This document shows, piece after piece, positions 8,561 through 17,374 of a DNA stretch of 64,000 nucleotides (its first letter is position 1; each line of letters opens with the position of its first letter). The notes under the pieces are model-generated. The model saw only the letters and a program-made list of their open reading frames with translations. It made no database searches and was not told where the DNA came from. Location: the NCBI GenBank assembly GCA_902788865.1, contig CADALZ010000001.1, positions 1 through 64,000 on the forward strand. Direction: 5' to 3'. The position numbers and the translations under genes are program-made. The DNA comes from an uncultured Bacteroidales bacterium. Its GTDB lineage: Bacteria; Bacteroidota; Bacteroidia; Bacteroidales; Bacteroidaceae.

Positions 8561-9985
8561 ATGACGATGAGCAGAAAAAGAAAGGAACTCCCCCTGCTGG
8601 AGAAAGTGCTGATCACAGATGTGGCAGCAGAAGGTAAGGCCATAGCACGGGTAAACGACTTGGTGGTCTTTGTGCCCTACGTGGTACCTGGCGACGTGGT
8701 GGACCTGCAGCTGCGCCGCAAGAAGCATAGCTATGCAGAAGCCGAAGCGGTGAAGTATCATAAGTATTCGGAGAAACGTGCCGTGCCTTTCTGCGAGCAC
8801 TACGGCGTGTGTGGCGGCTGCGTGTGGCAGATACTGCCCTATGAAGAGCAGCTGAAGTACAAGCAGAAGCAGGTGTTTGACGCACTGACGCGCATCGGCA
8901 AGGTGGAGCTGCCTGAGATCACGCCTATCATTGGTTCTGAGAAGACGCAATGCTACCGCAACAAGCTGGAGTTTACCTTCAGCAACAAGCGCTGGCTGAC
9001 ACGTGAGGAGGTGGCCAGTGGGGTGGTCTTCGAGCGCAATGCCGTGGGATTTCACATCACAGGAGCATTTGACAAAGTGTTGCCCATTGAGAAGTGCTGG
9101 CTGCAAGACGATATCTGCAATCAGATACGAAATGCCATACGCGACTATGCTCTGGAACATGACTATACCTTTATAGACCTGCGCCAACATACGGGCATGA
9201 TGCGAAACCTCATCATACGCACGGCTTCTACGGGTGAACTGATGGTCATCGTGGTGGCTCGCGTGGAGGGCAATGCGGAGATGCAGCAGTTCCTCACGCT
9301 GATGGAGTTTGTGAAGCAGACGTTCCCACAAATCACTTCGCTGCAGTATGTCATCAATAATAAGGTGAACGATGCTATAAGCGATCTCGAGGTAATGCTC
9401 TATAGTGGGCGCGACCACATCTTCGAGGAGATGGAGGGGCTACGTTTCAAGATAGGGCCAAAGTCGTTTTATCAAACCAACTCTGAACAGGCGTACCAAT
9501 TATATAAGGTGGCACGCAACTTTGCCCAGCTCACAGGTGATGAACTGGTGTACGACCCGTATACAGGCACTGGTACCATAGCCAACTTTGTGAGCCGACA
9601 GGCACGGAAAGTCATCGGCATAGAGTATGTGCCAGAGGCCATCGAGGATGCGAAGGTGAACTCGGCCGTGAACGGCATAGAGAACACACTCTTCTATGCT
9701 GGCGACATGAAGGATATCCTGACAGATGATTTCATCGCCGCGCATGGCCAGCCAGATGTCATCATCACCGATCCACCACGGGCAGGCATGCATCCAGACG
9801 TGATAAACGTGATACTGAATGCTGCGCCTCAGCGCATAGTGTATGTGAGCTGTAACCCTGCCACACAGGCACGCGACCTCCAGCTGCTGGATGCCAAGTA
9901 CAGCGTGAAAGCGGTGCAACCCGTGGATATGTTCCCGCAGACGCATCATGTGGAAAATGTGGTGCTGTTAGAGATTAAAAAATGA
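8561..9985 (+). CDS. rlmD: 23S rRNA (uracil-C5)-methyltransferase
   Basis: 474 aa. The N-terminal 60 residues look like a TRAM RNA-binding domain. The Fe-S cluster region CEHYGVCGGC is near 84-93, with a further Cys in EKCWLQDDIC. The SAM domain has DPYTGTGT, then DPPRAGMHPDV, and the catalytic nucleophile in YVSCNPATQARD. This is the RumA/RlmD family, which makes 5-methyluridine in 23S rRNA using SAM; some Bacteroidetes relatives modify other uridines. ATG 8561 and ATG 8567 are both possible starts. Confidence 0.9.
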   Translation: MTMSRKRKELPLLEKVLITDVAAEGKAIARVNDLVVFVPYVVPGDVVDLQLRRKKHSYAEAEAVKYHKYSEKRAVPFCEHYGVCGGCVWQILPYEEQLKYKQKQVFDALTRIGKVELPEITPIIGSEKTQCYRNKLEFTFSNKRWLTREEVASGVVFERNAVGFHITGAFDKVLPIEKCWLQDDICNQIRNAIRDYALEHDYTFIDLRQHTGMMRNLIIRTASTGELMVIVVARVEGNAEMQQFLTLMEFVKQTFPQITSLQYVINNKVNDAISDLEVMLYSGRDHIFEEMEGLRFKIGPKSFYQTNSEQAYQLYKVARNFAQLTGDELVYDPYTGTGTIANFVSRQARKVIGIEYVPEAIEDAKVNSAVNGIENTLFYAGDMKDILTDDFIAAHGQPDVIITDPPRAGMHPDVINVILNAAPQRIVYVSCNPATQARDLQLLDAKYSVKAVQPVDMFPQTHHVENVVLLEIKK

Positions 9986-10015
9986 TAGAATTAAATCATA
10001 ACTCATAGTTTCTTT

Positions 10016-10960
10016 ATGGAAAAGAAGACCCCACTGGCGAGAGCCAAGACAAGATATACCGACTACACCGTGCGTGAGGAGATGGAACTGATGGACTATC
10101 TGGCTAAGCTGATGCCCGAAGCCAGCCGCACAAAGTTGAAATCGCTGCTCAGCAAGCGACTGGTGCTGGTGAACAATACTATCACCACGCAGTATAACTA
10201 TCTGCTGAAGCCGGGCATGAAGGTGCAGATCAGTCGTGCCAAAGCAGGCAAGGAGTTTCACAATAAATATCTGAAGCTGCTCTACGAGGATGCCTACATT
10301 ATCGTGGTGGAGAAAAAAGAGGGGTTGCTTTCCGTGAAGACCGACCGTGAGAAGGAACGCACGGCGTGGTCGTTCCTCACCGAGTATCTGCAGAAGAGCG
10401 ACCGCCGTGCTCAGGCTTATGTGGTGCATCGCCTGGATCGCGACACCTCTGGCATCATGATGTTTGCCAAGGATGAAAAGACGCAGAACACGCTGCGTGA
10501 CAACTGGCACGACATTGTGTTCGACCGCCGCTATGTGGCTGTAGTAAACGGGGAGATGGAGCGTGATGCAGGCTCTGTGAAATCTTGGCTCACAGATAAG
10601 AAGCTCTACGTAAAGTCGAGCCCTGTAGATGACGGTGGGCAGTTTGCTGTGACGCACTACCGCACCATCAAACGTGCCAACGGCTACTCTCTTATGGAAC
10701 TAAAGCTGGAAACAGGACGCAAGAACCAGATTCGCGTACACATGGCCGACCTTGGGCATCCCGTGATCGGTGACGGGCGCTATGGCATAGAGGATCAGAA
10801 TCCACTGGGTCGCCTGGCGCTGCACGCCTTCAAACTTTGCTTCTATCACCCTGTGACGCGCGAACCTATGACCTTTGAAACCCCCTACCCGACTGACTTC
10901 AAACGGCTATTGGTGAAGAAAGAGAACCAGAGCCCCACTCCCAAAAGGAGTGAGCAGTAA
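10016..10960 (+). CDS. RluA-family pseudouridine synthase
   Basis: 314 aa. An S4-like RNA-binding segment occupies about residues 20-78. The catalytic motif VHRLDRDTSG lies near 140-149 and carries the invariant Asp. The C-terminal half has the conserved GRKNQIRVHM. It isomerises uridine to pseudouridine in rRNA or tRNA; the target (RluC, RluD or RluA type) cannot be fixed from motifs. It is the last gene of the plus-strand run that starts at glnN and sits 30 bp after rlmD, which fits a shared rRNA-modification role. The tail (SPTPKRSEQ) is low complexity and abuts a G/C-rich repeat. Confidence 0.88.
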   Translation: MEKKTPLARAKTRYTDYTVREEMELMDYLAKLMPEASRTKLKSLLSKRLVLVNNTITTQYNYLLKPGMKVQISRAKAGKEFHNKYLKLLYEDAYIIVVEKKEGLLSVKTDREKERTAWSFLTEYLQKSDRRAQAYVVHRLDRDTSGIMMFAKDEKTQNTLRDNWHDIVFDRRYVAVVNGEMERDAGSVKSWLTDKKLYVKSSPVDDGGQFAVTHYRTIKRANGYSLMELKLETGRKNQIRVHMADLGHPVIGDGRYGIEDQNPLGRLALHAFKLCFYHPVTREPMTFETPYPTDFKRLLVKKENQSPTPKRSEQ

Positions 10961-10969
10961 GCCAAATTA

Positions 10970-10987
10970 CCTCCCCTTTGGGGGAGG
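10970..10987. repeat. G/C-rich intergenic palindrome, copy 2
   Basis: CCTCCCCTTTGGGGGAGG lies between the convergent pseudouridine synthase and patatin genes. A related CCCAAAGGG block continues into the 3-prime end of the patatin gene at about 11004-11018. It has no T-run and is not an obvious terminator. Confidence 0.55.
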
Positions 10988-11000
10988 AATAGATGGTTTC

Positions 11001-11903
11001 TTACCCAAAGGGAGAAGGATAGTAACTATTTATCGATAGCTGCTGAGCCACGGCATACCCCTCCTTATAGAGGGTAGTGAGCTTGCGGGTGTCTCGCTCT
11101 ATGCGATCCACCTCAATGGGTTTCTGTGGGCGAATCACGGTGATGCGCCTCTCATCTTCCAGACGCTCCACAAGGTCGAGTTGCTTATTATAGACGATGC
11201 TGCGCATCACCAATGCCTCACGGATGTTCGGATACTCCTTATATATAAAAGGTGGAATCTTGAACTTATGCTGCTTCTTCCGATAGCCACGGTTGCGCGT
11301 CAGCACCACCACCGCTTTCTGGTATCCTTGCCTGAAAGCTCGTTCCACAGGGATGCTGTCGGTGATGCCTCCGTCGAGCATCGGCTGCCCATCTACATAG
11401 GCGATGGGACACACGAATGGCAAGCTGCATGAAGCCTTCGCAATGCTGATGATGCGTTCCTCGTTGTGTTTCTCTTCCCAATACTGCGGCTGCCCCGTCA
11501 CACAGTTGGTAGTCACCATCTCGAAGCGGTCGGGCGTTGCAGCATAGGTGGCATAGTCGTAGGGGATGATATGCTCAGGAAAATCCCCAAACATCAAGTT
11601 GAAATCCATGATATTGCGCTGCTTCACCAGATATTTCAAGCCGATGTAGTGATACTGCTCCAGCAAATCGATATTCGCCTTCTTGGCACGCCCACGCTGG
11701 CGCGACATGAAAGAGAGTCCGTTGCTGGCACCCGCACTCACACCGATGGTATAGGGGAAGCGCAATCCCCTGTCCATGAAGTTGTCAAGCACTCCCACGG
11801 TGAACACGCCGCGCATGCCTCCGCCCTCCAGCACTAAGGCTGTGGTATCATCTATCTGTATGTTTTTGGGTTCTGAAGTCATCTTTTTGACAGTGTTTTT
11901 CAT
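11001..11903 (-). CDS. patatin-like phospholipase
   Basis: 300 aa. The patatin fold is shown by the oxyanion-hole GGGMRG at 27-32, the nucleophile elbow GVSAG with Ser56, and the catalytic Asp177 in LDGG. The Ser-Asp dyad hydrolyses acyl esters of phospholipids or lipids. There is no signal peptide or membrane segment, so it is likely cytoplasmic or peripheral. It faces the C1 peptidase gene divergently. The last residues (YYPSPFG) are encoded by the G/C-rich intergenic repeat, so the C-terminus appears recently remodelled. Confidence 0.85.
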   Translation of the reverse strand: MKNTVKKMTSEPKNIQIDDTTALVLEGGGMRGVFTVGVLDNFMDRGLRFPYTIGVSAGASNGLSFMSRQRGRAKKANIDLLEQYHYIGLKYLVKQRNIMDFNLMFGDFPEHIIPYDYATYAATPDRFEMVTTNCVTGQPQYWEEKHNEERIISIAKASCSLPFVCPIAYVDGQPMLDGGITDSIPVERAFRQGYQKAVVVLTRNRGYRKKQHKFKIPPFIYKEYPNIREALVMRSIVYNKQLDLVERLEDERRITVIRPQKPIEVDRIERDTRKLTTLYKEGYAVAQQLSINSYYPSPFG

Positions 11904-11913
11904 ATTTCGGCAG

Positions 11914-11921
11914 CAAAGATA
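11914..11921 (-). promoter_or_regulatory. -7 box of the patatin gene
   Basis: Minus-strand TATCTTTG, perfect match to TAnnTTTG, 10 nt before the patatin ATG. No -33 TTG at the usual distance. It lies 22 bp from the divergent -7 box of the peptidase gene. Confidence 0.5.
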
Positions 11922-11943
11922 ACAATTATTACAAATATTTAAT

Positions 11944-11951
11944 TACCTTTG
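11944..11951 (+). promoter_or_regulatory. -7 box of the C1 peptidase gene
   Basis: TACCTTTG matches TAnnTTTG and lies 40 nt before the ATG at 11992. This placement makes the TTG at 11959 an unlikely start codon. Confidence 0.5.
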
Positions 11952-11991
11952 CATCAATTTGAAATTAAAACTAACAAAAATATTTCTTGAA

Positions 11992-13197
11992 ATGAAAAAA
12001 GCATTATTGTTTGCTGCTGCAGGCCTCATCAGTCTCAGCACATTGGCACAGGCCCCCGCTTCTTCAGAAGAAGGGTTCAAGTTTACGGTGGTGAAGCAAA
12101 ACCCTATCACCAGCATTAAGAACCAAGCCAGCGCAGGTACTTGCTGGTGCTATTCTACCATGGCTTTCTTGGAGTCAGAGCTCATCAAGGCCGGCAAGGG
12201 TACTTATGATTTCTCTGAGATGTATATCGTGGAGAACACTTATTACGATCGCGCTCAAGCAGCCGTTCGCACCCACGGTGACGTGTCTTTCTCACAGGGT
12301 GGTTCGTTCTACGACGTGCTTTATGGCATGGAGCACTTCGGCCTCATCCCTGAAGCTGAGATGCGTCCAGGTGTGATGTATGGTGATACACTGAGCCGTC
12401 ACTCAGAGCTTTCTGCTGTGACCGATGCAATGGTAGCTGCTATCGCTAAGGGTCGCAGCCGCAACCTGCAGACAGATCCTGATGGCAACTGGATGTGGCT
12501 CAAGGCCGTGAAGGCAGCTCATGAAGTATATCTGGGCACTCCTCCAGAGACTTTCACTTATCAGGGCAAGACATACACTCCGAAGTCATTCTTCGAGAGC
12601 ACAGGCTTGAAGGCCAGCGACTATATCTCACTGACGTCTTACACGCACCATCCATTCTACGAGCCATTCGTACTGGAGATTCAAGACAACTGGCGTTGGG
12701 CACAGAGCTACAACCTGCCTATCGATGAGCTGATGGAGGTATTCGACTATGCCATCAATCAGGGCTATACCATCGCTTGGGGTTCCGACGTGAGCGAGGA
12801 AGGCTTCAACCGTCAGGGCATCGGCGTGCTGCCAGACATTGAAAAGGTGGCCGAGGAGGCTGGCTCTGATATGGCTCACTGGCTGAACCTGCCTGCTACA
12901 CAGCGCAACGTGACCGACAAGCCGACTCCACAGAAGTGGGTGACTCAGGCAGAGCGCCAGAAGGCTTACGACAACTGGGAGACCACCGACGATCATGGTA
13001 TGCAGATCTTCGGCATCGCTAAGGATCAGAAAGGCACCGAGTACTACATGGTGAAGAACTCATGGGGCAAGACTGGCAAGTATGATGGTATCTGGTATGT
13101 ATCTAAGGCTTTCGCTCGCTATAAGACCATGAACATCGTGGTGAACAAGAAGGCTCTGCCAAAGGCTATCGCCGATAAGCTGGGGGTGAAGATATAA
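11992..13197 (+). CDS. C1B papain-family aminopeptidase (bleomycin hydrolase-like), exported
   Basis: 401 aa from ATG 11992. A signal peptide spans residues 1-20 (ending TLAQ), so the protein is exported. The cysteine protease triad is visible: Cys51 in AGTCWCYS, His335 in DDHGMQ and Asn356 in VKNSWG. The overall order fits the PepC/bleomycin hydrolase subgroup, which trims peptides from the N-terminus. The lack of the usual C-terminal gating tail cannot be judged by eye. A strong terminator follows at 13291-13319, so this is probably a single-gene unit serving periplasmic peptide use. Confidence 0.85.
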   Translation: MKKALLFAAAGLISLSTLAQAPASSEEGFKFTVVKQNPITSIKNQASAGTCWCYSTMAFLESELIKAGKGTYDFSEMYIVENTYYDRAQAAVRTHGDVSFSQGGSFYDVLYGMEHFGLIPEAEMRPGVMYGDTLSRHSELSAVTDAMVAAIAKGRSRNLQTDPDGNWMWLKAVKAAHEVYLGTPPETFTYQGKTYTPKSFFESTGLKASDYISLTSYTHHPFYEPFVLEIQDNWRWAQSYNLPIDELMEVFDYAINQGYTIAWGSDVSEEGFNRQGIGVLPDIEKVAEEAGSDMAHWLNLPATQRNVTDKPTPQKWVTQAERQKAYDNWETTDDHGMQIFGIAKDQKGTEYYMVKNSWGKTGKYDGIWYVSKAFARYKTMNIVVNKKALPKAIADKLGVKI

Positions 13198-13231
13198 TTT
13201 TTACGACTAGCCGTAAAGATTAAAATTAAAA

Positions 13232-13262
13232 AATTAGAGTTTAGAGCTTAGAGCTTAGAGTT
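13232..13262. repeat. TTAGAG-type short tandem repeat
   Basis: Tandem variants of TTTAGAGCTTAGAG lie between the peptidase stop and its terminator. A related tract in the opposite orientation is at 57027-57058, upstream of rfbC/downstream of glf. Confidence 0.5.
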
Positions 13263-13290
13263 TTATAATTTTATAATTCTATAATTTTAA

Positions 13291-13319
13291 AAAGAGGAGG
13301 GCGTGCTCTCCTCTTTTTT
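13291..13319 (+). terminator. rho-independent terminator of the C1 peptidase gene
   Basis: AAGAGGAG (292-299 within 13 kb) pairs with CTCCTCTT (13308-13315) around an 8-nt loop and is followed by TTTT. Confidence 0.8.
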
Positions 13320-13358
13320 GCACTATTCCCTAAATATTGTGCAATTTTGTCATTATTA

Positions 13359-13390
13359 TTTGGGAATACCAATGACTTTGAGTAACTTTG
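13359..13390 (+). promoter_or_regulatory. promoter of the etf operon
   Basis: TTTG (13359-13362), 20-nt spacer, TAACTTTG (13383-13390). The leader that follows carries a small perfect hairpin, TTGTCGC-AAAG-GCGACAA (about 13399-13416), which could tune translation or mRNA stability. Confidence 0.75.
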
Positions 13391-13450
13391 CAGCCTAATT
13401 GTCGCAAAGGCGACAAAAAGTATTGGAAATAATCATTAACTAATAAGAAC

Positions 13451-14344
13451 ATGAGTTTGAAAATTGTTGTTTTGGCAAAACAAGTACCCGACACTCGCAA
13501 TGTGGGGAAAGATGCCATGAAAGCTGACGGAACCATCAACCGTGCAGCCCTTCCCGCTATTTTCAATCCTGAGGACCTCAACGCACTGGAGCAGGCCCTC
13601 CGCTTGAAAGACGCCTTCCCTGGCTCTACGGTGACCATGCTCACCATGGGTCCCGGACGTGCTGCGGAAATCATTCGTCAAGGACTATATCGCGGTGCCG
13701 ATGACGGCGTGCTGCTCACCGACCGTGCCTTCGCAGGTGCCGACACCCTGGCTACCTCCTACGCCATCGCTACGGCCATCAAGAAGATGGGTCAGGTTGA
13801 CATCATCATCGGCGGTCGCCAGGCCATCGATGGTGACACCGCACAGGTGGGCCCACAGGTGGCTCAGAAGCTGGGTCTCACACAGGTGACCTATGCCGAG
13901 GAGATTCTCTCACTGGATGAGAAAGCCCGTCGCATCACCATCCGCCGCCACATAGACGGTGGCGTAGAAGTGGTGGATGCCCCACTGCCACTGGTCATCA
14001 CCGTGAACGGAAGTGCAGCTCCCTGCCGTCCGTGCAACGCTAAGCTGGTGATGAAATACAAGCGCGCCATGGGTGGCTTGGAGAAAGCCGACCTTGCCAA
14101 GCAGGGCACTGAATTGCCATACGCCGACCTCTACGCCGAGCGTCCTTACCTCAACCTGACGGAATGGACGGTGGCCGACATTGATGCCGACATACAGCAG
14201 TGCGGACTCAGCGGATCACCTACCAAGGTGAAGACCGTGCAGAACATCGTCTTCCAAGCCAAGGAGAGCCAGACGCTCACCGCTAAGGATGAGGATGTGG
14301 AAGGATTAGTTAAAGAATTGTTGGACAAGAAGATCATCGGCTAA
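13451..14344 (+). CDS. etfB: electron transfer flavoprotein, beta subunit
   Basis: 297 aa; begins MSLKIVVLAKQVPDT, a typical EtfB/FixA start. With EtfA it forms the FAD/AMP heterodimer that takes electrons from acyl-CoA dehydrogenase. GGRQAIDGDTAQVGP near 118-132 is the conserved ETF-beta signature. It is somewhat longer than EtfB of proteobacteria (about 250 aa), as usual for FixA-like versions. It is the first gene of an etfB-etfA-acd operon with 6-bp and 2-bp gaps. Confidence 0.93.
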   Translation: MSLKIVVLAKQVPDTRNVGKDAMKADGTINRAALPAIFNPEDLNALEQALRLKDAFPGSTVTMLTMGPGRAAEIIRQGLYRGADDGVLLTDRAFAGADTLATSYAIATAIKKMGQVDIIIGGRQAIDGDTAQVGPQVAQKLGLTQVTYAEEILSLDEKARRITIRRHIDGGVEVVDAPLPLVITVNGSAAPCRPCNAKLVMKYKRAMGGLEKADLAKQGTELPYADLYAERPYLNLTEWTVADIDADIQQCGLSGSPTKVKTVQNIVFQAKESQTLTAKDEDVEGLVKELLDKKIIG

Positions 14345-14350
14345 GGAATT

Positions 14351-15373
14351 ATGAACAACGTATTTGTATATTGTGAGATAGAAGGCACCACCGTGGCCGA
14401 AGTATCTCAGGAGTTGCTGACCAAAGGCCGCAAACTCGCCAACCAGCTGAACGTAGAACTCCATGCCGTAGTGGCTGGTACCGATATCAAGGGTAAGGTA
14501 GAAGACCAAATCCTGCCCTACGGTGTAGATAAGCTCTTCGTCTTCGACGCTCCCGAGCTGTTCCCCTACACCTCTGCTCCTCATACAGACATCCTGGTGA
14601 ACCTCTTCAAGCAAGAGAAACCACAGATAGCCCTCATGGGCGCCACCGTGATAGGCCGTGACCTCGGTCCTCGCGTGTCTTCATCACTCACCAGCGGCCT
14701 TACTGCCGACTGCACCCAGCTGGAGATTGGCGACCATAAGGATGTGAAGACAGGCACTGAATATCAGAACCTGCTCTATCAGATCCGTCCGGCTTTCGGT
14801 GGCAACATCGTAGCCACTATCGTGAATCCCGACCATCGTCCACAGATGGCCACCGTGCGCAGCGGCGTGATGCAGAAAGCCCTCTATGACGGCAGCAGCC
14901 GCGGAGAAGTGGTTTACCCAGAGGTGAACCAGTATGTTAGTCCTGAGGCCTTCGTGGTACACGTACTCGAGCATCGTGTAGAGGCTGCCAAGCACAACCT
15001 CAAGGGTGCCAAGATCGTGGTAGCCGGTGGCTATGGCATGGGCAGCAAGGAAGGCTTCGACATGCTCTTCGAACTGGCCAAGGTGCTGCACGGCGAGGTA
15101 GGTGCCAGTCGTGCCGCCGTAGATTCAGGCTTCTGCGACCATGACCGTCAGATCGGTCAGACGGGTGTCACCGTGCATCCTAAAGTCTATATCGCCTGTG
15201 GCATCAGCGGACAGATTCAGCACATTGCCGGTATGCAGGATTCAGACATCATCATCTCTGTGAACAATGATCCAGAGGCGCCTATCAACAAGATTGCCGA
15301 CTACGTGATCTGTGGCACCGTGGAAGAAGTGGTTCCAAAGCTGATTAAGTATTACAAACAAAATTCGAAGTAA
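14351..15373 (+). CDS. etfA: electron transfer flavoprotein, alpha subunit
   Basis: 340 aa. The N-terminal domain resembles EtfB; the C-terminal FAD domain shows VVAGGYGMGSKEGF and GQTGVTVHPKVYIACGISG, the ETF-alpha FAD signature. It pairs with EtfB. The neighbouring acyl-CoA dehydrogenase suggests either acyl-CoA oxidation or, in an anaerobe, a reductive or bifurcating role; which one cannot be read from sequence alone. Confidence 0.93.
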   Translation: MNNVFVYCEIEGTTVAEVSQELLTKGRKLANQLNVELHAVVAGTDIKGKVEDQILPYGVDKLFVFDAPELFPYTSAPHTDILVNLFKQEKPQIALMGATVIGRDLGPRVSSSLTSGLTADCTQLEIGDHKDVKTGTEYQNLLYQIRPAFGGNIVATIVNPDHRPQMATVRSGVMQKALYDGSSRGEVVYPEVNQYVSPEAFVVHVLEHRVEAAKHNLKGAKIVVAGGYGMGSKEGFDMLFELAKVLHGEVGASRAAVDSGFCDHDRQIGQTGVTVHPKVYIACGISGQIQHIAGMQDSDIIISVNNDPEAPINKIADYVICGTVEEVVPKLIKYYKQNSK

Positions 15374-15375
15374 CT

Positions 15376-17085
15376 ATGGCAAATTATTATAGTGACTATC
15401 CTGAGCTCAAGTTCCACCTCACCCACCCGCTCATGGAGCGCATCGTGGAACTGAAGGAACGCGGCTATGCCGACAAAGAGCAATATGAAGACGCGCCCGT
15501 TGACTACAACGACGCCATTGAGAACTACGACCGTGTGCTGGAGATTGCAGGCGACATCGCTGCCAATATCATAGAGCCAAACAGTGAGAGCGTGGACATC
15601 GAAGGGCCACACCTCGTAGATGGACGCATGGTGTATGCAGAAAAGACCAAGGAGAACCTCGCTGCCACCATCAAGGCAGGCCTCAACGGTGTGCCTATGC
15701 CACGCCGCTACGGTGGTCTTAACTTCCCTACCGTGCCCTACTCCATGGCTTCAGAAATCATCTCTGCCGCCGATGCTGGTTTCCAGAACATCTGGTCACT
15801 GCAAGACTGCATCGAGACACTCTATGAGTTCGGCACCGAGGAGCAGCGTCAGCGCTACATCCCCCGCGTATGCCAGGGCGAAACCATGTCTATGGACCTC
15901 ACCGAGCCAGATGCAGGTTCCGACCTGCAGCGTGTGATGCTCAAGGCCACCTACGATGAGAAGGAAGACTGCTGGCGACTGAACGGCGTGAAGCGCTTCA
16001 TCACCAATGGTGACTCTGACATCCACCTCGTGCTGGCACGTTCAGAGGAAGGCACACGCGACGGCCGTGGGCTCTCCATGTTCATCTACGACAAGCGTCA
16101 GGGCGGTGTCACCGTGCGCCACATAGAGCATAAGCTCGGCATCCACGGCTCACCTACCTGCGAGCTGGTATATAAGAATGCCAAGGCAGAGCTTTGCGGC
16201 GACCGCAAGCTGGGCCTCATCAAATATGTCATGGCACTGATGAACGGTGCCCGTCTGGGCATCGGTGCGCAGAGCACAGGCGTGAGCCAAGCCGCCTACA
16301 ACGAGGCACTGGCCTACGCCAAGGAGCGCCGCCAGTTCGACAAGGCCATCATCGAGTTCCCAGCCGTGTACGACATGCTGGCACGCATGAAGGCTAAGCT
16401 CGATGCAGGTCGCAGCATCCTCTACATGACCTCACGCTATGTGGATATCTACAAGGCACTGAACGACATCAGCCGCGAGCGCAAGCTCACGCCAGAAGAG
16501 CGTGCAGAGCAGAAGAAGTACAGCCGCCTGGCCGATGCCTTCACCCCACTCTGCAAGGGTATGACTTCTGAGTATGCCAACCAGAATGCCTACGACTGTA
16601 TCCAGATACACGGTGGTTCTGGCTTCATCATGGAGTATAAGTGCCAGCGCCTCTACCGCGATGCCCGCATTCTCTCTATCTACGAGGGTACCACTCAGCT
16701 GCAGGTAGTGGCCGCCATACGCTACATCACCAATGGCACCTACCTCGCCATCATCCGTGAGATGCTGGAGGCCGAGGTGGCTCCAGAGTTCAAGGGCCTG
16801 CAGGAGCGTCTGCGCCAGATGGCCGACTGCTACGAGGAAGCCATCAATCTGGTGAAGGAGCAAGGCAACCAAGAGGTGCAAGACATCTTGGCACGCCGCC
16901 TCTACGACATGACCGGCAACATCGTGCTCAGCCTGCTGCTGATGGACGATGCCACCCGCTGTCCGGAGCTCTTCACCAAGAGCGTGAATGTGTATGTACG
17001 CATGGCCGAGGCCGAGGTAAACGGCTGCGCAGCCTTCATCAAGAACTATCGCGCTGAAGATTTAGAGTACTACAAACCAGAGTGA
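15376..17085 (+). CDS. acyl-CoA dehydrogenase family protein
   Basis: 569 aa, longer than the usual 380 aa because of N- and C-terminal additions, as in Bacteroidetes ACADs with a C-terminal helical domain. The core shows AYNEALAYAKERRQF and IQIHGGSGFIMEY, followed by YRDARILSIYEGTTQLQ, with the catalytic Glu in YEGT. It starts 2 bp after etfA. A terminator at 17125-17160 closes the operon. Confidence 0.9.
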   Translation: MANYYSDYPELKFHLTHPLMERIVELKERGYADKEQYEDAPVDYNDAIENYDRVLEIAGDIAANIIEPNSESVDIEGPHLVDGRMVYAEKTKENLAATIKAGLNGVPMPRRYGGLNFPTVPYSMASEIISAADAGFQNIWSLQDCIETLYEFGTEEQRQRYIPRVCQGETMSMDLTEPDAGSDLQRVMLKATYDEKEDCWRLNGVKRFITNGDSDIHLVLARSEEGTRDGRGLSMFIYDKRQGGVTVRHIEHKLGIHGSPTCELVYKNAKAELCGDRKLGLIKYVMALMNGARLGIGAQSTGVSQAAYNEALAYAKERRQFDKAIIEFPAVYDMLARMKAKLDAGRSILYMTSRYVDIYKALNDISRERKLTPEERAEQKKYSRLADAFTPLCKGMTSEYANQNAYDCIQIHGGSGFIMEYKCQRLYRDARILSIYEGTTQLQVVAAIRYITNGTYLAIIREMLEAEVAPEFKGLQERLRQMADCYEEAINLVKEQGNQEVQDILARRLYDMTGNIVLSLLLMDDATRCPELFTKSVNVYVRMAEAEVNGCAAFIKNYRAEDLEYYKPE

Positions 17086-17124
17086 TAAGAAGAGAATAGA
17101 TTGAATTTGCTCAATCTTTATTAT

Positions 17125-17160
17125 AAAGCTCCTCTCCGAAAAAATCGGAGAAGAGCTTTT
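17125..17160 (+). terminator. rho-independent terminator of the etf operon
   Basis: AAAGCTCCTCTCCGA (17125-17139) pairs with TCGGAGAAGAGCTTT with one mismatch, and TTTT follows. Confidence 0.85.
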
Positions 17161-17306
17161 GTTTAAGTTCACAATTATATTCATCCATGTTCACAGTCTT
17201 GAGCAAAAATGCTCAGCGTTATGGACAAAAAACTTCAACATGCTAATCTGATGATCAGAAACTATAGTAGAGGCCGAAGGTGATGTCGTTGACGAAATGA
17301 AACGAT

Positions 17307-17349
17307 AAAAAAATGTAGCAACTGCCACGCTACGCGCTACAGTTGCTAC
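17307..17349 (-). terminator. terminator of the cobW-like gene built on a GCTAC repeat
   Basis: Read on the minus strand, GTAGCAACTG and CAGTTGCTAC form a perfect 10-bp stem (17315-17349), followed by a run of seven T. The loop is the dispersed GCTACGCGCTACAG repeat, so a repeat copy appears to have been used as a terminator. Confidence 0.7.
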
Positions 17350-17374
17350 GACAGAAAAAACAGAATTGAGTGGG

